A stretch of DNA of 64,000 bases from a virus, in the IMG/VR virus record IMGVR_UViG_3300033146_004128, positions 1 through 64,000 of that record; one strand, written 5' to 3'. Under the pieces are notes generated by a model. That model was not told the origin of the DNA. It ran no database searches and saw only the letters and a program-made list of their open reading frames with translations. Of the stretch, positions 24,556 to 33,147 are shown in pieces; positions within the stretch are counted from its first letter, which is position 1, and each line of letters opens with the position of its first letter. The translations under genes and the position numbers were made by a program.

Positions 24556-24881
24556 TTGATATTAAAGATGTATTATTTCTAGACACTTTGTCTGAAGAGA
24601 AAGTTAAAACGCAATCTTACATAGATGAGTATGGATGTTCAATACTGTCTACGTTGGTTGATGGGCATCACGGAAGGTATGTCCCATATATGTTTCTTGA
24701 AATGATGGGGGAGCACTGGAATGAAGATGATGAGTTTATTCACGAGCGTACGCTTGAAGTGCTAGAACAGGCAACAGGTGCGCTTGGAAACGCAATGAAA
24801 GATGATGAGTACAGAATAGATTATCATCCTGATGATGGATCTATCTGTATATTTTATGGGCAATGCAAGGAGGATTTTTAA
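24552..24881 (+). CDS. Hypothetical acidic protein
   Basis: 109 residues from ATG 24552. Helical N-terminal half with a DGHHG turn, acidic C-terminal half. Unrecognised. Confidence 0.74.
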   Translation: MIDIKDVLFLDTLSEEKVKTQSYIDEYGCSILSTLVDGHHGRYVPYMFLEMMGEHWNEDDEFIHERTLEVLEQATGALGNAMKDDEYRIDYHPDDGSICIFYGQCKEDF

Positions 24882-25111
24882 TGCAGGCAAGACAACCAGA
24901 AGATGCACTATGTGCATACGAGAGGGTAACGTGCGAGGTAAATCTTGCTAACTTGGTAATATCATTATGTTTGCATACTGAACCTGAAGAATATTCTGAT
25001 GGAGAGGTGATGGATATTGTAATGGAAGTATGCAATTTTGCAAGAAACGAAGAATCATACAAGATAAGGGACTATCTTGCAGAGCAGGATCTCGTTAAGG
25101 AGATAAGATGA
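24881..25111 (+). CDS. Hypothetical small helical protein
   Basis: 76 residues from ATG 24881, preceded by AAGGAGG and overlapping the previous stop. All-helical prediction, acidic. Unknown. Confidence 0.74.
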   Translation: MQARQPEDALCAYERVTCEVNLANLVISLCLHTEPEEYSDGEVMDIVMEVCNFARNEESYKIRDYLAEQDLVKEIR

Positions 25112-25401
25112 TAGAAACGATGCTGGTGGTGTCAACAGCTCATGTAACGCTAAATGACAACACTTTGTTTACAGAGAGTAAATCTATGGACGGAATACCT
25201 ATCTTCACAAAGTATGACGGTGGATGGATGTTCTATGGAGGGCTGGAAAGAAAAGAGCTTCTAGACGGTCTAAAAGAGGCAGGAGTGAGTATGTATGCAA
25301 CAAGACTTATTGAGTATGCATTCATCACACTAAAAGTGAGGTATCTAATGATAGATATGGACGGGGATACGCTACCAGAGTTCCCTATATTTGATTGGTA
25401 G
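25108..25401 (+). CDS. DUF5983-like small protein
   Basis: 97 residues. The opening VVSTAHVTLNDNTLF and the later GGWMFYGG resemble DUF5983, a small family of mobile elements beginning LSTAHIT. Function of that family is unknown to me. Assignment rests on pattern memory. Confidence 0.6.
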   Translation: MIETMLVVSTAHVTLNDNTLFTESKSMDGIPIFTKYDGGWMFYGGLERKELLDGLKEAGVSMYATRLIEYAFITLKVRYLMIDMDGDTLPEFPIFDW

Positions 25402-25414
25402 AAAGGAGAAAATG

Positions 25415-25579
25415 ATGAAAGAGGAATACGTCTATGCTCATGAGTTCGAGCAGTATGTGAAGGATTGGGTACAGCAAACAATTGATATGCTGTCGCCACA
25501 ACAGCTGATGGTAGGCTGTGTTGTGCTTGACGCAGCAGCGAAACTTGGAGTTGAAAAACAATGGCCACCGGAAAATTAA
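25415..25579 (+). CDS. Hypothetical 54-residue protein
   Basis: ATG 25415 is six bases after AAGGAG and preferred to ATG 25412. Amphipathic helix (EFEQYVKDWVQQTIDML) followed by a hydrophobic helix. It overlaps the next gene by 19 bases. Confidence 0.65.
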   Translation: MKEEYVYAHEFEQYVKDWVQQTIDMLSPQQLMVGCVVLDAAAKLGVEKQWPPEN

Positions 25580-26505
25580 GGAGTCCTCTTACCGAGGACA
25601 ATGTTCTGGATATATTCCAAGACATGGATGGTTTTGCTGTAAATATGAGCAAGATAAAGAGCAGCGTGCTGGCAAAAACGTATGGATGGAGCGATGAGGA
25701 AAAGATGACAAAGGAAATTCCTTTTGATCTTGACATGTCAAATATAGATGTTCCATCATACGAGAGTAGAAATATCTCTGACCTATGGAATCTTATCAAG
25801 CAGTGTATGGAGTTTATGAGAATTGACATGTCACACATTGACAGTTTTATAAATGAATATGTTGACGAAGATAACGACCCGGACTATGAAATGTTCCTAA
25901 AGTACACCAGAGGCTCAACACTGCCAATCAATGAATATGTTGACGAGTTCGTGAGGCTTCTTAATGATGATGGTGTTGTGTGTGATTTTGCAGAGGAATA
26001 CGGGGAGAGAGGGTATTTCAAAGAGAAAGAAGGTAACGTTATAGTTACAGGTGACTGGAATTATCTTGCAGGATCCATATATGATATTATTGAGGAGAAC
26101 GGGTATGAGATGGAGTGGAGTGACCAGTGGATAATGGATTATGATACACAGGAGATATTCAAAAGCAATGGTGATGAGCAGGGTGAACTTAGCTACTTCT
26201 GGATAAGTGAATGCGAGATAGCATCCATAGAAGGAAATGAAGAAGCGTATATAGAATATGTTTCTATGGAGAGACAAGACTCTATAGACTCTGTAAAGCT
26301 TGGGGTAAGCTGGATAGACTATGAAGAGTATGGGTATGAAGATATTGAGAAGTCGTGTCATGAAACAGGCATGTATGGAATATGGGAAGACCCTAGAGAA
26401 GCATATGATAAATTTAAACATGAGTATGAAAGAATAGTGTACGTTCTGTGTAGTGCGAATCCGTTTGCAACAAGATGGAAGCTGTACGGAAAGGGAAAAG
26501 TATGA
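25561..26505 (+). CDS. Hypothetical acidic protein
   Basis: 314 residues, strongly acidic, rich in Tyr, Trp and Asp. NEYVDE occurs twice (about residues 98 and 123), hinting at an internal repeat. No recognised domain. Confidence 0.77.
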   Translation: MATGKLRSPLTEDNVLDIFQDMDGFAVNMSKIKSSVLAKTYGWSDEEKMTKEIPFDLDMSNIDVPSYESRNISDLWNLIKQCMEFMRIDMSHIDSFINEYVDEDNDPDYEMFLKYTRGSTLPINEYVDEFVRLLNDDGVVCDFAEEYGERGYFKEKEGNVIVTGDWNYLAGSIYDIIEENGYEMEWSDQWIMDYDTQEIFKSNGDEQGELSYFWISECEIASIEGNEEAYIEYVSMERQDSIDSVKLGVSWIDYEEYGYEDIEKSCHETGMYGIWEDPREAYDKFKHEYERIVYVLCSANPFATRWKLYGKGKV

Positions 26506-26606
26506 TTCAGTTTTTAGGGGCAATCCTTATGGGTGTATCTGTCGCAATACTGGTGTCGAAAGACTTAAGAAAAATGCTAGGAGAAAAAAATGACGAAGAA
26601 GAATAA
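26502..26606 (+). CDS. 34-residue single-TM protein
   Basis: ATG 26502 opens a frame with one hydrophobic helix (FLGAILMGVSVAILV) and a charged tail (KDLRKMLGEKNDEEE). It starts in an ATGA overlap and overlaps the next gene. Likely a small inner-membrane protein. Confidence 0.6.
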   Translation: MIQFLGAILMGVSVAILVSKDLRKMLGEKNDEEE

Positions 26607-27174
26607 ATTGAGAGCTGCAGGAAAGAATGTACTTGACGTCATAAGAATGGTGGAGAGTGGAACCGGTGATGGAAGAATACCGGCAAGCTATAGACCTATG
26701 ATAAAAGGACTGGCTACTGATGCTTTGAACGTGGAAGACTGCCCTGAGAGTGGTAGTGGAATTGTTAAGATATTCTTAGAAGATGATCTTGTAACCAATA
26801 GAGATCTTATGACTGCGTTGGTACAGGGATGTACTGTTTACGGAGAAGATGGTGAAACGCTGTGGCTGAATGAACGTGGACAATTATCCACTCATGGGAT
26901 AAACGCATCTCAGGTGCTGACATCTTGCACAAACTGGAAGGTTGGTGGGGAATACGACTGGTATCTTATTGGAAGGGATCTTGCTGATGGATGTAACTTC
27001 AGGGTTGAGTGTATGTGCTACAACAAAGGTACCGGATGGAGAGAAGATAGGATTGTAGGATACATACCTGCCCTTGACGCCCCTTATGTTGGAGAGAATA
27101 AGACGTTCTACACACAGGTAATCGTGTTGAAATCTCCTAGTAATTATGAACTACCAAAAATGGAGCTAACATAA
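26590..27174 (+). CDS. Hypothetical protein
   Basis: 194 residues, basic N terminus (TKKNKLRAAGK), then a mixed alpha/beta fold with several Cys (CTNW, CMCYN). AGGAG precedes the start. Unrecognised. Confidence 0.77.
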   Translation: MTKKNKLRAAGKNVLDVIRMVESGTGDGRIPASYRPMIKGLATDALNVEDCPESGSGIVKIFLEDDLVTNRDLMTALVQGCTVYGEDGETLWLNERGQLSTHGINASQVLTSCTNWKVGGEYDWYLIGRDLADGCNFRVECMCYNKGTGWREDRIVGYIPALDAPYVGENKTFYTQVIVLKSPSNYELPKMELT

Positions 27175-27392
27175 TGGAAAAATTAAGAACAAAAGGCGAT
27201 TATATGAAAGCTGTTCAGTCTATGGATGATAGAGTTAAGGAGATGGACTCTGCGATTCCAATGGGACTATCAAAGGCTCTGTTTGACATGGGTGTGGATC
27301 CATCAATGTATGTAATGGTATATTGGAAAACGGGAAACCACGAAGCTGTAAATGTTGCTGCGCACTGGGCAATACTAGAAAACAATAAGTAG
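27174..27392 (+). CDS. Hypothetical small protein
   Basis: 72 residues, helical, starting in a TAATG overlap. No motif recognised. Confidence 0.73.
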   Translation: MEKLRTKGDYMKAVQSMDDRVKEMDSAIPMGLSKALFDMGVDPSMYVMVYWKTGNHEAVNVAAHWAILENNK

Positions 27393-27400
27393 GAGAAAAA

Positions 27401-27874
27401 ATGAAAAAATTAGACGTTGAAGACTGGGCTGTAAAGGCAGTCAAGAGTGGTGAACACGACCACGGGTATTTCTTCTCAGGAAACCTGTATAGAGGTGCAA
27501 GAAAAGTAGCTGAGTTCACAGAGAGCGGATGGGGTGGGCCTATGGATATCCGATATCTAGATGATGATGCAGAAAGTGATTTTATGTCACTTGCGCATAT
27601 ACTGCAAGGAGATGAATATTCCGAGGCTGACGCTATTCTTATAATGGACATGGTCAATGAGTATGAGTTTAAAAAGAAAGTAAAAAGGGATAGAAAAAAG
27701 AAAACGTATTTCACTGTGTATATCGATGATGAAGATACCACATACGCATTAGACACACCATACTCTGAACGTGCAGTAAAGATGATACTTAACGAAAAAG
27801 GAGACATCGTAATTGCGAATGAAGAATTCGATATCTATCCCGATGGTGTAGAGAAGGTTTATAGAGATGAATAA
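27401..27874 (+). CDS. Hypothetical protein
   Basis: 157 residues with a Lys/Arg-rich patch (FKKKVKRDRKKK) near residue 85-100 between two acidic parts. It overlaps the next gene by eight bases. Unrecognised. Confidence 0.76.
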   Translation: MKKLDVEDWAVKAVKSGEHDHGYFFSGNLYRGARKVAEFTESGWGGPMDIRYLDDDAESDFMSLAHILQGDEYSEADAILIMDMVNEYEFKKKVKRDRKKKTYFTVYIDDEDTTYALDTPYSERAVKMILNEKGDIVIANEEFDIYPDGVEKVYRDE

Positions 27875-28331
27875 GTATCAAGCAATAATGGAAAACGCAT
27901 TGCGTGAGACAGTTGGCCAGATGATATATGATGGAAATCCATTTTCAATAATCATCGCTACGGCATCTCCCTGGGAGTTTCCCTTACCAAGAGAACTTGC
28001 AGAATCTAAATTTATGAAGCTTACTATTGCAGGATGGTCTCTTGAGCAAGCATATGTAGATCCGGATGATATAAATAGGATGTTTGTTCGGGTAGCATTC
28101 GGAGATGAAGAAAACTCAAAGTTTATAAACTTCTCAGAAATACATGCCGTTATGGATAGTGATGACTCTCCATTGTTCCAGAGGGTGTTTGATTCCAGAG
28201 AGATAGAGAAGCCACTTACGATGAGGGGTCTTATGCTAGACGCAGACAATATGCCCAAAGAGGGAATGGATAGAAGCATGAAATCAATGATTGATAAAAA
28301 TCCGCATCTAAAAAAAAGGAGGAAAGAATGA
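27867..28331 (+). CDS. SspB-like protein, candidate ClpXP adaptor
   Basis: 154 residues, close to the length of SspB. An N-terminal helix (NALRETVGQMI) is followed by the strand FSIIIATA, then FPLPRELAE, the strand FMKLTIAGW, and MFVRVAFG-x6-INFSEIHAVM with SPLF after it. This order and spacing match the SspB fold: helix, strand, the IPxxY/LA turn, strand, and the long hairpin ending in a helix. SspB delivers ssrA-tagged and other substrates to the ClpXP protease. The C-terminal tail is basic (NPHLKKRRKE), as in some XB tails that dock ClpX. Resemblance is by pattern only. Confidence 0.5.
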   Translation: MNKYQAIMENALRETVGQMIYDGNPFSIIIATASPWEFPLPRELAESKFMKLTIAGWSLEQAYVDPDDINRMFVRVAFGDEENSKFINFSEIHAVMDSDDSPLFQRVFDSREIEKPLTMRGLMLDADNMPKEGMDRSMKSMIDKNPHLKKRRKE

Positions 28332-28675
28332 TAGAGACAGTAAATCTTAGCATTGAAGAGTGGGAAGATAAGTACGATCCCATAATTGATCCAGATACAG
28401 AACAAGAGAGGCACTTTCATTGGGCTGGCAAAGATGAGAAGGATCTGTATGAGGAGCTAGACAAGCTTGATCCTGATAACAGATTCCTGCACGTATGGAC
28501 ACTTATGACTAACGACATAGGTGACATGTGTATATGCAATGGATGGCACATGGTAAACAGGATGGACTACATAGTCACAGCAGAGCCGTGGGGAACAGCA
28601 GACAACTACAAAGATGTTGACATCTACGTTGACTATATGGGTGATGCAAAGGATTTTAATAGTGATTTTGAATAA
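28328..28675 (+). CDS. Conserved-looking phage protein of unknown function
   Basis: 115 residues. The segment HVWTLMTNDIGDMCICNGWH, then VNRMDYIVTAEPW, follows a pattern (VWT..., G-x-H-x-VNR-x-Y-x-VT-x-x-P) that I have seen in small early proteins of many phages. No function is known to me. ATGA overlap with the SspB-like gene. Confidence 0.75.
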   Translation: MIETVNLSIEEWEDKYDPIIDPDTEQERHFHWAGKDEKDLYEELDKLDPDNRFLHVWTLMTNDIGDMCICNGWHMVNRMDYIVTAEPWGTADNYKDVDIYVDYMGDAKDFNSDFE

Positions 28676-28696
28676 AGAAAAATATAGGAGGAAAAT

Positions 28697-29272
28697 ATGA
28701 GCTTAAGACAGACATTTCTAGATATACTAGAGGATAACATTGAAGGCATGAGCAAGAAGGAGGCAGAGTATTACATTGAGAATGATGCCATCCCTGAATC
28801 AGGAAGCGTGTCAGGGCTTATTATGTATGCTGAGACTGAAGAGATAGGTGCAAAATATCACAGTGAGCTTATGCAGATCATTAAAGACAACTTTGGTGAG
28901 ATGGACGAGTGCCCTTCACTTAACGATTTGGTCTGGATAGCTTGGTCTGCAATGCTTGAAGAAATAAAAGAGGAAGCTTTGAAGTCAGTAAGAACAGAGA
29001 TTGAGGTTCCACGGTCTGTGATAGTGGCATTTTCTGAGGCGTCAAGTGGCATTTCTGTTGACTTGTCTATGTACGTTGACTATGTAAACGAGAGTCGTGT
29101 TGGTGTTGATACTGATGTAGCGATAGACATGGAAGAATTCGTTGCTGAACTTAAAGCATATGTTTTCTACAAGGTTGACGAGACTGAAGATATGAATGTC
29201 ATAGAGTCTGTGTGTGAAAAGATAGAGGAAGCATACGATAATGATGAAGACTATGTTGATTTGGTTGCGTAA
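28697..29272 (+). CDS. Hypothetical acidic protein
   Basis: 191 residues after AGGAGG, acidic, helical N-terminal half and a beta segment around residues 95-140. Unrecognised. Its stop overlaps the next small gene (TAATG). Confidence 0.77.
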   Translation: MSLRQTFLDILEDNIEGMSKKEAEYYIENDAIPESGSVSGLIMYAETEEIGAKYHSELMQIIKDNFGEMDECPSLNDLVWIAWSAMLEEIKEEALKSVRTEIEVPRSVIVAFSEASSGISVDLSMYVDYVNESRVGVDTDVAIDMEEFVAELKAYVFYKVDETEDMNVIESVCEKIEEAYDNDEDYVDLVA

Positions 29273-29379
29273 TGAGAAATAGTGAGAGTGTGCTTATTGT
29301 AGGGATAGTTGTATTGGTAATACTGTTTGCAGGAGATCCTGATCTCATGGATGCGATAATTGTATATCTAAAAAAGTGA
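29272..29379 (+). CDS. 35-residue single-TM protein
   Basis: A frame with one clear hydrophobic helix (VLIVGIVVLVILFAG) and a short amphipathic tail. Likely an inner-membrane peptide. It is the last gene before a promoter-like sequence. Confidence 0.6.
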   Translation: MRNSESVLIVGIVVLVILFAGDPDLMDAIIVYLKK

Positions 29380-29390
29380 GATATTCACTA

Positions 29391-29419
29391 TTAGATTTGC
29401 CGTAACTTTGCAGTATAAT
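29391..29419 (+). promoter_or_regulatory. Possible sigma70 promoter
   Basis: A perfect TATAAT at 29414-29419 lies in a 65-base gap, with TTAGAT at 29391-29396 (17-base spacer, 3 of 6 matches to TTGACA). There is no TGN extension. It would drive the acetyltransferase gene and the genes after it. Confidence 0.5.
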
Positions 29420-29444
29420 GTTGTAAAAAAGATAGGAATAAGTT

Positions 29445-29948
29445 TTGCAACATAATGAAAATTTTGAGTTCGAGCGAATAGATTATGCTCCAGATATATA
29501 TGTGTCAGTATTCGCTGACGAAGAGAGTAGAGAGTTTGAGTTCCATACGGAAGAAGCAACATTTTTTAAAAGGGTTGGGTCAGGATTTGAAAAAGTAGGT
29601 CTTATTAGATACAGGACTGAAGAAGACTTCATGACAAAAGATGACCTGCTTGAGATGGCATGCGCATATTGCGAGAGTGCAGTAGAGGCTATCGATAATT
29701 GTAGCGTGCACAGCTTTGACAATGGAGACATCTATATAGAAGAACTTAAGGTATGCGAAGACAAGAGAGGTGTCGGGTATGGGAAGATGATACTTGACTG
29801 GATATCAACAAGATCAGAAAATACAAATATAATTTTTCTGACTGTTGAGTATAGCGATGACAGCCTTTTTGAATATTATGAGAAAAATATATCCGGGTTT
29901 ATAATTGACGGAGTGAAAGATAGGACCATGACATTCGCAAAAATATAA
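29445..29948 (+). CDS. GNAT-family N-acetyltransferase, TTG start
   Basis: 167 residues. The acetyl-CoA-binding motif A is clear: YIEELKVCEDKRGVGYGKMIL (R-G-x-G-x-G loop), followed by the strand FLTVEYSDDSLFEYYEKN typical of motif B. The likely reaction is acetyl transfer from acetyl-CoA to an amine on a host or phage protein; the substrate is unknown. TTG 29445 is the best start, seven bases after AGGA. It is the first gene after a promoter. Confidence 0.8.
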   Translation: MQHNENFEFERIDYAPDIYVSVFADEESREFEFHTEEATFFKRVGSGFEKVGLIRYRTEEDFMTKDDLLEMACAYCESAVEAIDNCSVHSFDNGDIYIEELKVCEDKRGVGYGKMILDWISTRSENTNIIFLTVEYSDDSLFEYYEKNISGFIIDGVKDRTMTFAKI

Positions 29949-29957
29949 GGAGATGCG

Positions 29958-30194
29958 ATGGCGTATGAGGTTTTCGCAGTAAGCGAAGAGGGTACAGAAA
30001 CGGTTTTTGTATCAGAGGACAAAAGTGAAGCACTGGAGAAAAGGCTTGAGCTTCAAAGGGAGCTTGATCACGGTGTCTGGAGCAACACCACTAGCCTGCA
30101 TAATGTTGTTGGGTTTAATGTTGATGAAGGTCCAGATAGTGATGCCATAGAGGTGTTTAATGGTGGAGTGTATAAAGAGGGGGGAGCAGAGTGA
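29958..30194 (+). CDS. Small beta-alpha protein
   Basis: 78 residues. Opening strands, then SEDKSEALEKRLELQREL as a helix, then acidic loops. It resembles the recurring strand-strand-helix mini-domain of this window. Function unknown. Confidence 0.72.
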   Translation: MAYEVFAVSEEGTETVFVSEDKSEALEKRLELQRELDHGVWSNTTSLHNVVGFNVDEGPDSDAIEVFNGGVYKEGGAE

Positions 30195-30475
30195 AGCAAG
30201 AGCAAAGATACTTTAGAACTTCAGATCTTGCTGAGTACAAGGTTGTAGGATACAAGATAATAGTTCCTGCCGGTATGGCATACGAGCAAATGTACCATGT
30301 CCTGCACTCTGTTAGCGGAAAGCATCAGGAGGTTGATGTGTTTAGCGGCTTAAATATGTCAACAACAAGAGACTGGGCGACATCGTTAGATATGGCTATA
30401 GCAAACAAAATCAAACTGCTTGAAAATGAGATTGTTTCTCTTGAGCTAAGAAGGGAAAACGAAAGAAGAGGTTAA
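30191..30475 (+). CDS. Hypothetical protein, GTG start
   Basis: 94 residues from GTG 30191, with a purine-rich GAGGGGGGAG site upstream and an overlap with the previous stop. It ends in a charged helix (LLENEIVSLELRRENERR). Unrecognised. Confidence 0.7.
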   Translation: MKQEQRYFRTSDLAEYKVVGYKIIVPAGMAYEQMYHVLHSVSGKHQEVDVFSGLNMSTTRDWATSLDMAIANKIKLLENEIVSLELRRENERRG

Positions 30476-30477
30476 AT

Positions 30478-31452
30478 ATGGACTATAATGAGTATGACAA
30501 AATCATACTCTTCTTCTCAGGTGGCAAAGACTCAGTCTACTGCTATCTACAACTACTTGAAGCCGGAGTACTTCCGGAAAAAATCGAACTACACCATCAC
30601 CTTATTGACGGCAACGAGGGAAGCTCTCTCATGGACTGGCCTATTACTGAAAGCTATTGTCGTGCATTCGGCAAAGCATTTGGGTCTAAGGTGTACATGT
30701 CTTGGCGTGTTGGTGGGTTTGAAAGAGAGATGCTTAGAGAAGAAGACCCAACAGAGGCTATTATGTTTGAGGATGAGAATCATAATATAGTATATGCACC
30801 AGGAGGGCTAAAGAATCCGCCACTAGGGACAAGGAGAAAATTTCCACAAGTGACGGCAAATCTTAGTCAGAGATGGTGTTCAAGTGCACTAAAGATTGAT
30901 GTCGGAGACAGGCTAATAAAAAGACAGTTTAGATTTAGCGGTGATCGTAAATATCTTGTCATTACAGGAGAGCGAGCTGAGGAGTCAGCAGCACGAGCAA
31001 AGTATAAGTCATTTGAGACACACAGGAGCTTCATAGACGGCAAAAGAACCAAGAGGTTGATATACCATGCCAGAATTGCAAAAGAAGCTACTGAGGTTCA
31101 AGTATGGGACTTGCTGAAACAATACGGAGTGAACCCGCACCCGGCCTATCAAGCAGGGTGGGGTAGAACATCTTGCCTTACGTGTATATTCGGGAGCCCT
31201 AACCAGTGGGCAACCGTAGCGAAATATATGCCTGACCACTTCAATAAGGTGGCTGCATATGAGGAAGAGTTTGGTGTAACCATTCATCGCACTATGAGTA
31301 TTGTAGAGCAAGCAGATAGGGGTGAAGCATATAATGTTGAGCCTAATGTGTATAGGATAGCTATGTCGAAAGACTATAAGGAAGATATCATTCTTACTGG
31401 AGGATGGGATCTGCCAAAAGGTGCGTTTGGAGATGCAAGCGGACCAACATAA
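30478..31452 (+). CDS. PP-loop protein, PAPS-reductase/DndC-like family
   Basis: 324 residues. SGGKDS at residues 14-19 is the PP-loop of the ATP pyrophosphatase superfamily. RWCSSALK, GERAEES and the C-terminal GWGRTSCLTCIFGS place it with the phosphoadenosine-phosphosulfate-reductase-like proteins common in phages. Members reduce PAPS, adenylate substrates, or act in sulfur insertion (DndC-like). The cysteine set (RWC and SCLTC) could hold an iron-sulfur cluster. A part in DNA or tRNA modification is as likely as sulfate assimilation. No other dnd or cys gene is nearby. Confidence 0.8.
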   Translation: MDYNEYDKIILFFSGGKDSVYCYLQLLEAGVLPEKIELHHHLIDGNEGSSLMDWPITESYCRAFGKAFGSKVYMSWRVGGFEREMLREEDPTEAIMFEDENHNIVYAPGGLKNPPLGTRRKFPQVTANLSQRWCSSALKIDVGDRLIKRQFRFSGDRKYLVITGERAEESAARAKYKSFETHRSFIDGKRTKRLIYHARIAKEATEVQVWDLLKQYGVNPHPAYQAGWGRTSCLTCIFGSPNQWATVAKYMPDHFNKVAAYEEEFGVTIHRTMSIVEQADRGEAYNVEPNVYRIAMSKDYKEDIILTGGWDLPKGAFGDASGPT

Positions 31453-31467
31453 TAAATGGAGAATAGT

Positions 31468-31968
31468 ATGGAAAAAGTAACAAAAAGAACAGTGATTGTA
31501 AAAAAGATAGACGGATCAGCGGTTAGCCACGAAGAGATATCAGTAGCGTTCAATGATGTTGTTGAGAAAGTGCTGTATGGAAAAACTGTAGATGATAAAG
31601 ATGAAGTGTGCTCAATGATAAGCTATGCGTTCCCTGATCTTGAAAACAGTATGGAGGAATTGTACTGCGAGCCAAAATACCTAAAGGATCCAGCGGATGA
31701 GTATAGTACAGAGCTAAACGAGTTAGGTGAAGAAAAGTACAAGGAAATTTCATCAGAAATGAAGAAAAGAATCGATGCCAAATTTAAGGATCTCACTGAT
31801 GCGATGAGGGAGCTACATGGGATAGTTGTTCCTGAGATCACCCATAAAGATTTTGGATATATTGAGGATACTGAGAATGCTGACTTTGCTGACGTATTGA
31901 TTTCAACATGCATAAAAAAAGAGGAGATAGACAGATGTGATGTCCCTGAGGGAGAGGTGATACTCTAG
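31468..31968 (+). CDS. Hypothetical protein
   Basis: 166 residues from ATG 31468, six bases after GGAG (ATG 31456 lacks a site). Acidic, mixed fold, with the helix SSEMKKRIDAKFKDLTDAM. Unrecognised. Confidence 0.76.
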   Translation: MEKVTKRTVIVKKIDGSAVSHEEISVAFNDVVEKVLYGKTVDDKDEVCSMISYAFPDLENSMEELYCEPKYLKDPADEYSTELNELGEEKYKEISSEMKKRIDAKFKDLTDAMRELHGIVVPEITHKDFGYIEDTENADFADVLISTCIKKEEIDRCDVPEGEVIL

Positions 31969-31981
31969 GTATATGAGACTT

Positions 31982-32004
31982 GCCACACGAATAACACGTG
32001 TGGC
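31982..32004 (+). other. Stem-loop in the leader of the next gene
   Basis: GCCACACG (31982-31989) pairs perfectly with CGTGTGGC (31997-32004) around a seven-base loop. It lies between the stop at 31968 and ATG 32036. No T-tract follows, so an mRNA stability or translation-control role is likelier than termination. Confidence 0.5.
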
Positions 32005-32035
32005 CAAATATGTATTAAAACAAGAAGGAAAAAAA

Positions 32036-32590
32036 ATGATTAAAATAGATATGAAAGAGGCAGGTAAAAAGCTTGTCGAGAAACAACCATTCAGAATCAT
32101 AATGGATGACCATGATAAAAAAGGTACGCCGGCTACAGAGTATACCAATTTTGTAGACGTACTTACGTTCAGCGTGTATGGTGTAGGACAGAATTTCCAA
32201 AACATTCCGTTCGCCACCACCACGAGCACAAAATACATGGGTATCGAGACAAAAACGGTTGGGCTTATAAACCAGAATGGGGATATAGTATGCCAAGTTC
32301 CATCCTCTGAGTACAATAAGTTCAAAAACCCAGATGAGTTCAGAAGGGAAAAGGAAAGATTCAAGTTTAATTGTAATGATGATGAGATTATAATTGCTCT
32401 TAAGCTTACAGAAAATCCTGCAAGAGGCGGATCGTACAGCTACTTGCTTCTACTAAAAGAACCTTTGACCGTAGAAGAAATGCAGAAGAGAAGAGATTCA
32501 TCTGTGTTCTCTGCTAAGAAAAAAGTAGAGAATGAGTCTCTGTCTAAGATTGAAATGTTATGGGGAAACAAGGAAGAGGAGGTAGCATAA
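32036..32590 (+). CDS. Hypothetical protein
   Basis: 184 residues from ATG 32036, preceded by AAGGA and the stem-loop; an in-frame ATG 31973 would put the hairpin inside the gene and has no site. Basic N-terminal part, central beta segment, helical C terminus. Unrecognised. Confidence 0.75.
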   Translation: MIKIDMKEAGKKLVEKQPFRIIMDDHDKKGTPATEYTNFVDVLTFSVYGVGQNFQNIPFATTTSTKYMGIETKTVGLINQNGDIVCQVPSSEYNKFKNPDEFRREKERFKFNCNDDEIIIALKLTENPARGGSYSYLLLLKEPLTVEEMQKRRDSSVFSAKKKVENESLSKIEMLWGNKEEEVA

Positions 32591-33147
32591 TGGCAGATAT
32601 GTGGTTTTACCAGGCTATATCAAATGGTATAGGTGGAACTATGTGTGGAGGAACAGAGGACAGGTATCAGAAAGAAAATACTGAGACCATAAAGATACGT
32701 CTTAGGATCGCAAAGTTCCTACAGCAGGAAAAGTATCTTGAGATGTCTATAAAAGATGGGTACCTGAAGCGTAATTATTTAGGTAGGGGGGAGGACGCAG
32801 AGTCTGCTATTGAATTTAACATGAACTTAGTAGACGCAAAGAAGACCCTGGATAGAAAAATAAAATCACAGATTAGGGAATGTATGAACATTAGATTTCC
32901 AGATCTTAAAAAGACATCCAAAAATTACGCAATGGTTAAGAAGGTTATGTTAACCGAGCTTTCCGGGTATAAGCCTGCTGATCTGATGAATAAGTATATT
33001 CGTGAAAGAAAAAATCTTCCTAAAAAGAAAAAGATAAACAAAGGCTCAGTAGGTCTTACTGAGCTAGGGTTTGAAACATATCGCACAATGTTTGATATAG
33101 GATTCAACATAAGATACCTACCGAGACAGGAAGAGGAAAAGTCATGA
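32590..33147 (+). CDS. Hypothetical basic protein
   Basis: 185 residues from ATG 32590 (GAGGAGG upstream, TAATG overlap). Lys/Arg-rich, helical, with a strongly basic patch (NLPKKKKINKG). Basic charge is unusual among its acidic neighbours and suggests nucleic-acid binding. Confidence 0.76.
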   Translation: MADMWFYQAISNGIGGTMCGGTEDRYQKENTETIKIRLRIAKFLQQEKYLEMSIKDGYLKRNYLGRGEDAESAIEFNMNLVDAKKTLDRKIKSQIRECMNIRFPDLKKTSKNYAMVKKVMLTELSGYKPADLMNKYIRERKNLPKKKKINKGSVGLTELGFETYRTMFDIGFNIRYLPRQEEEKS

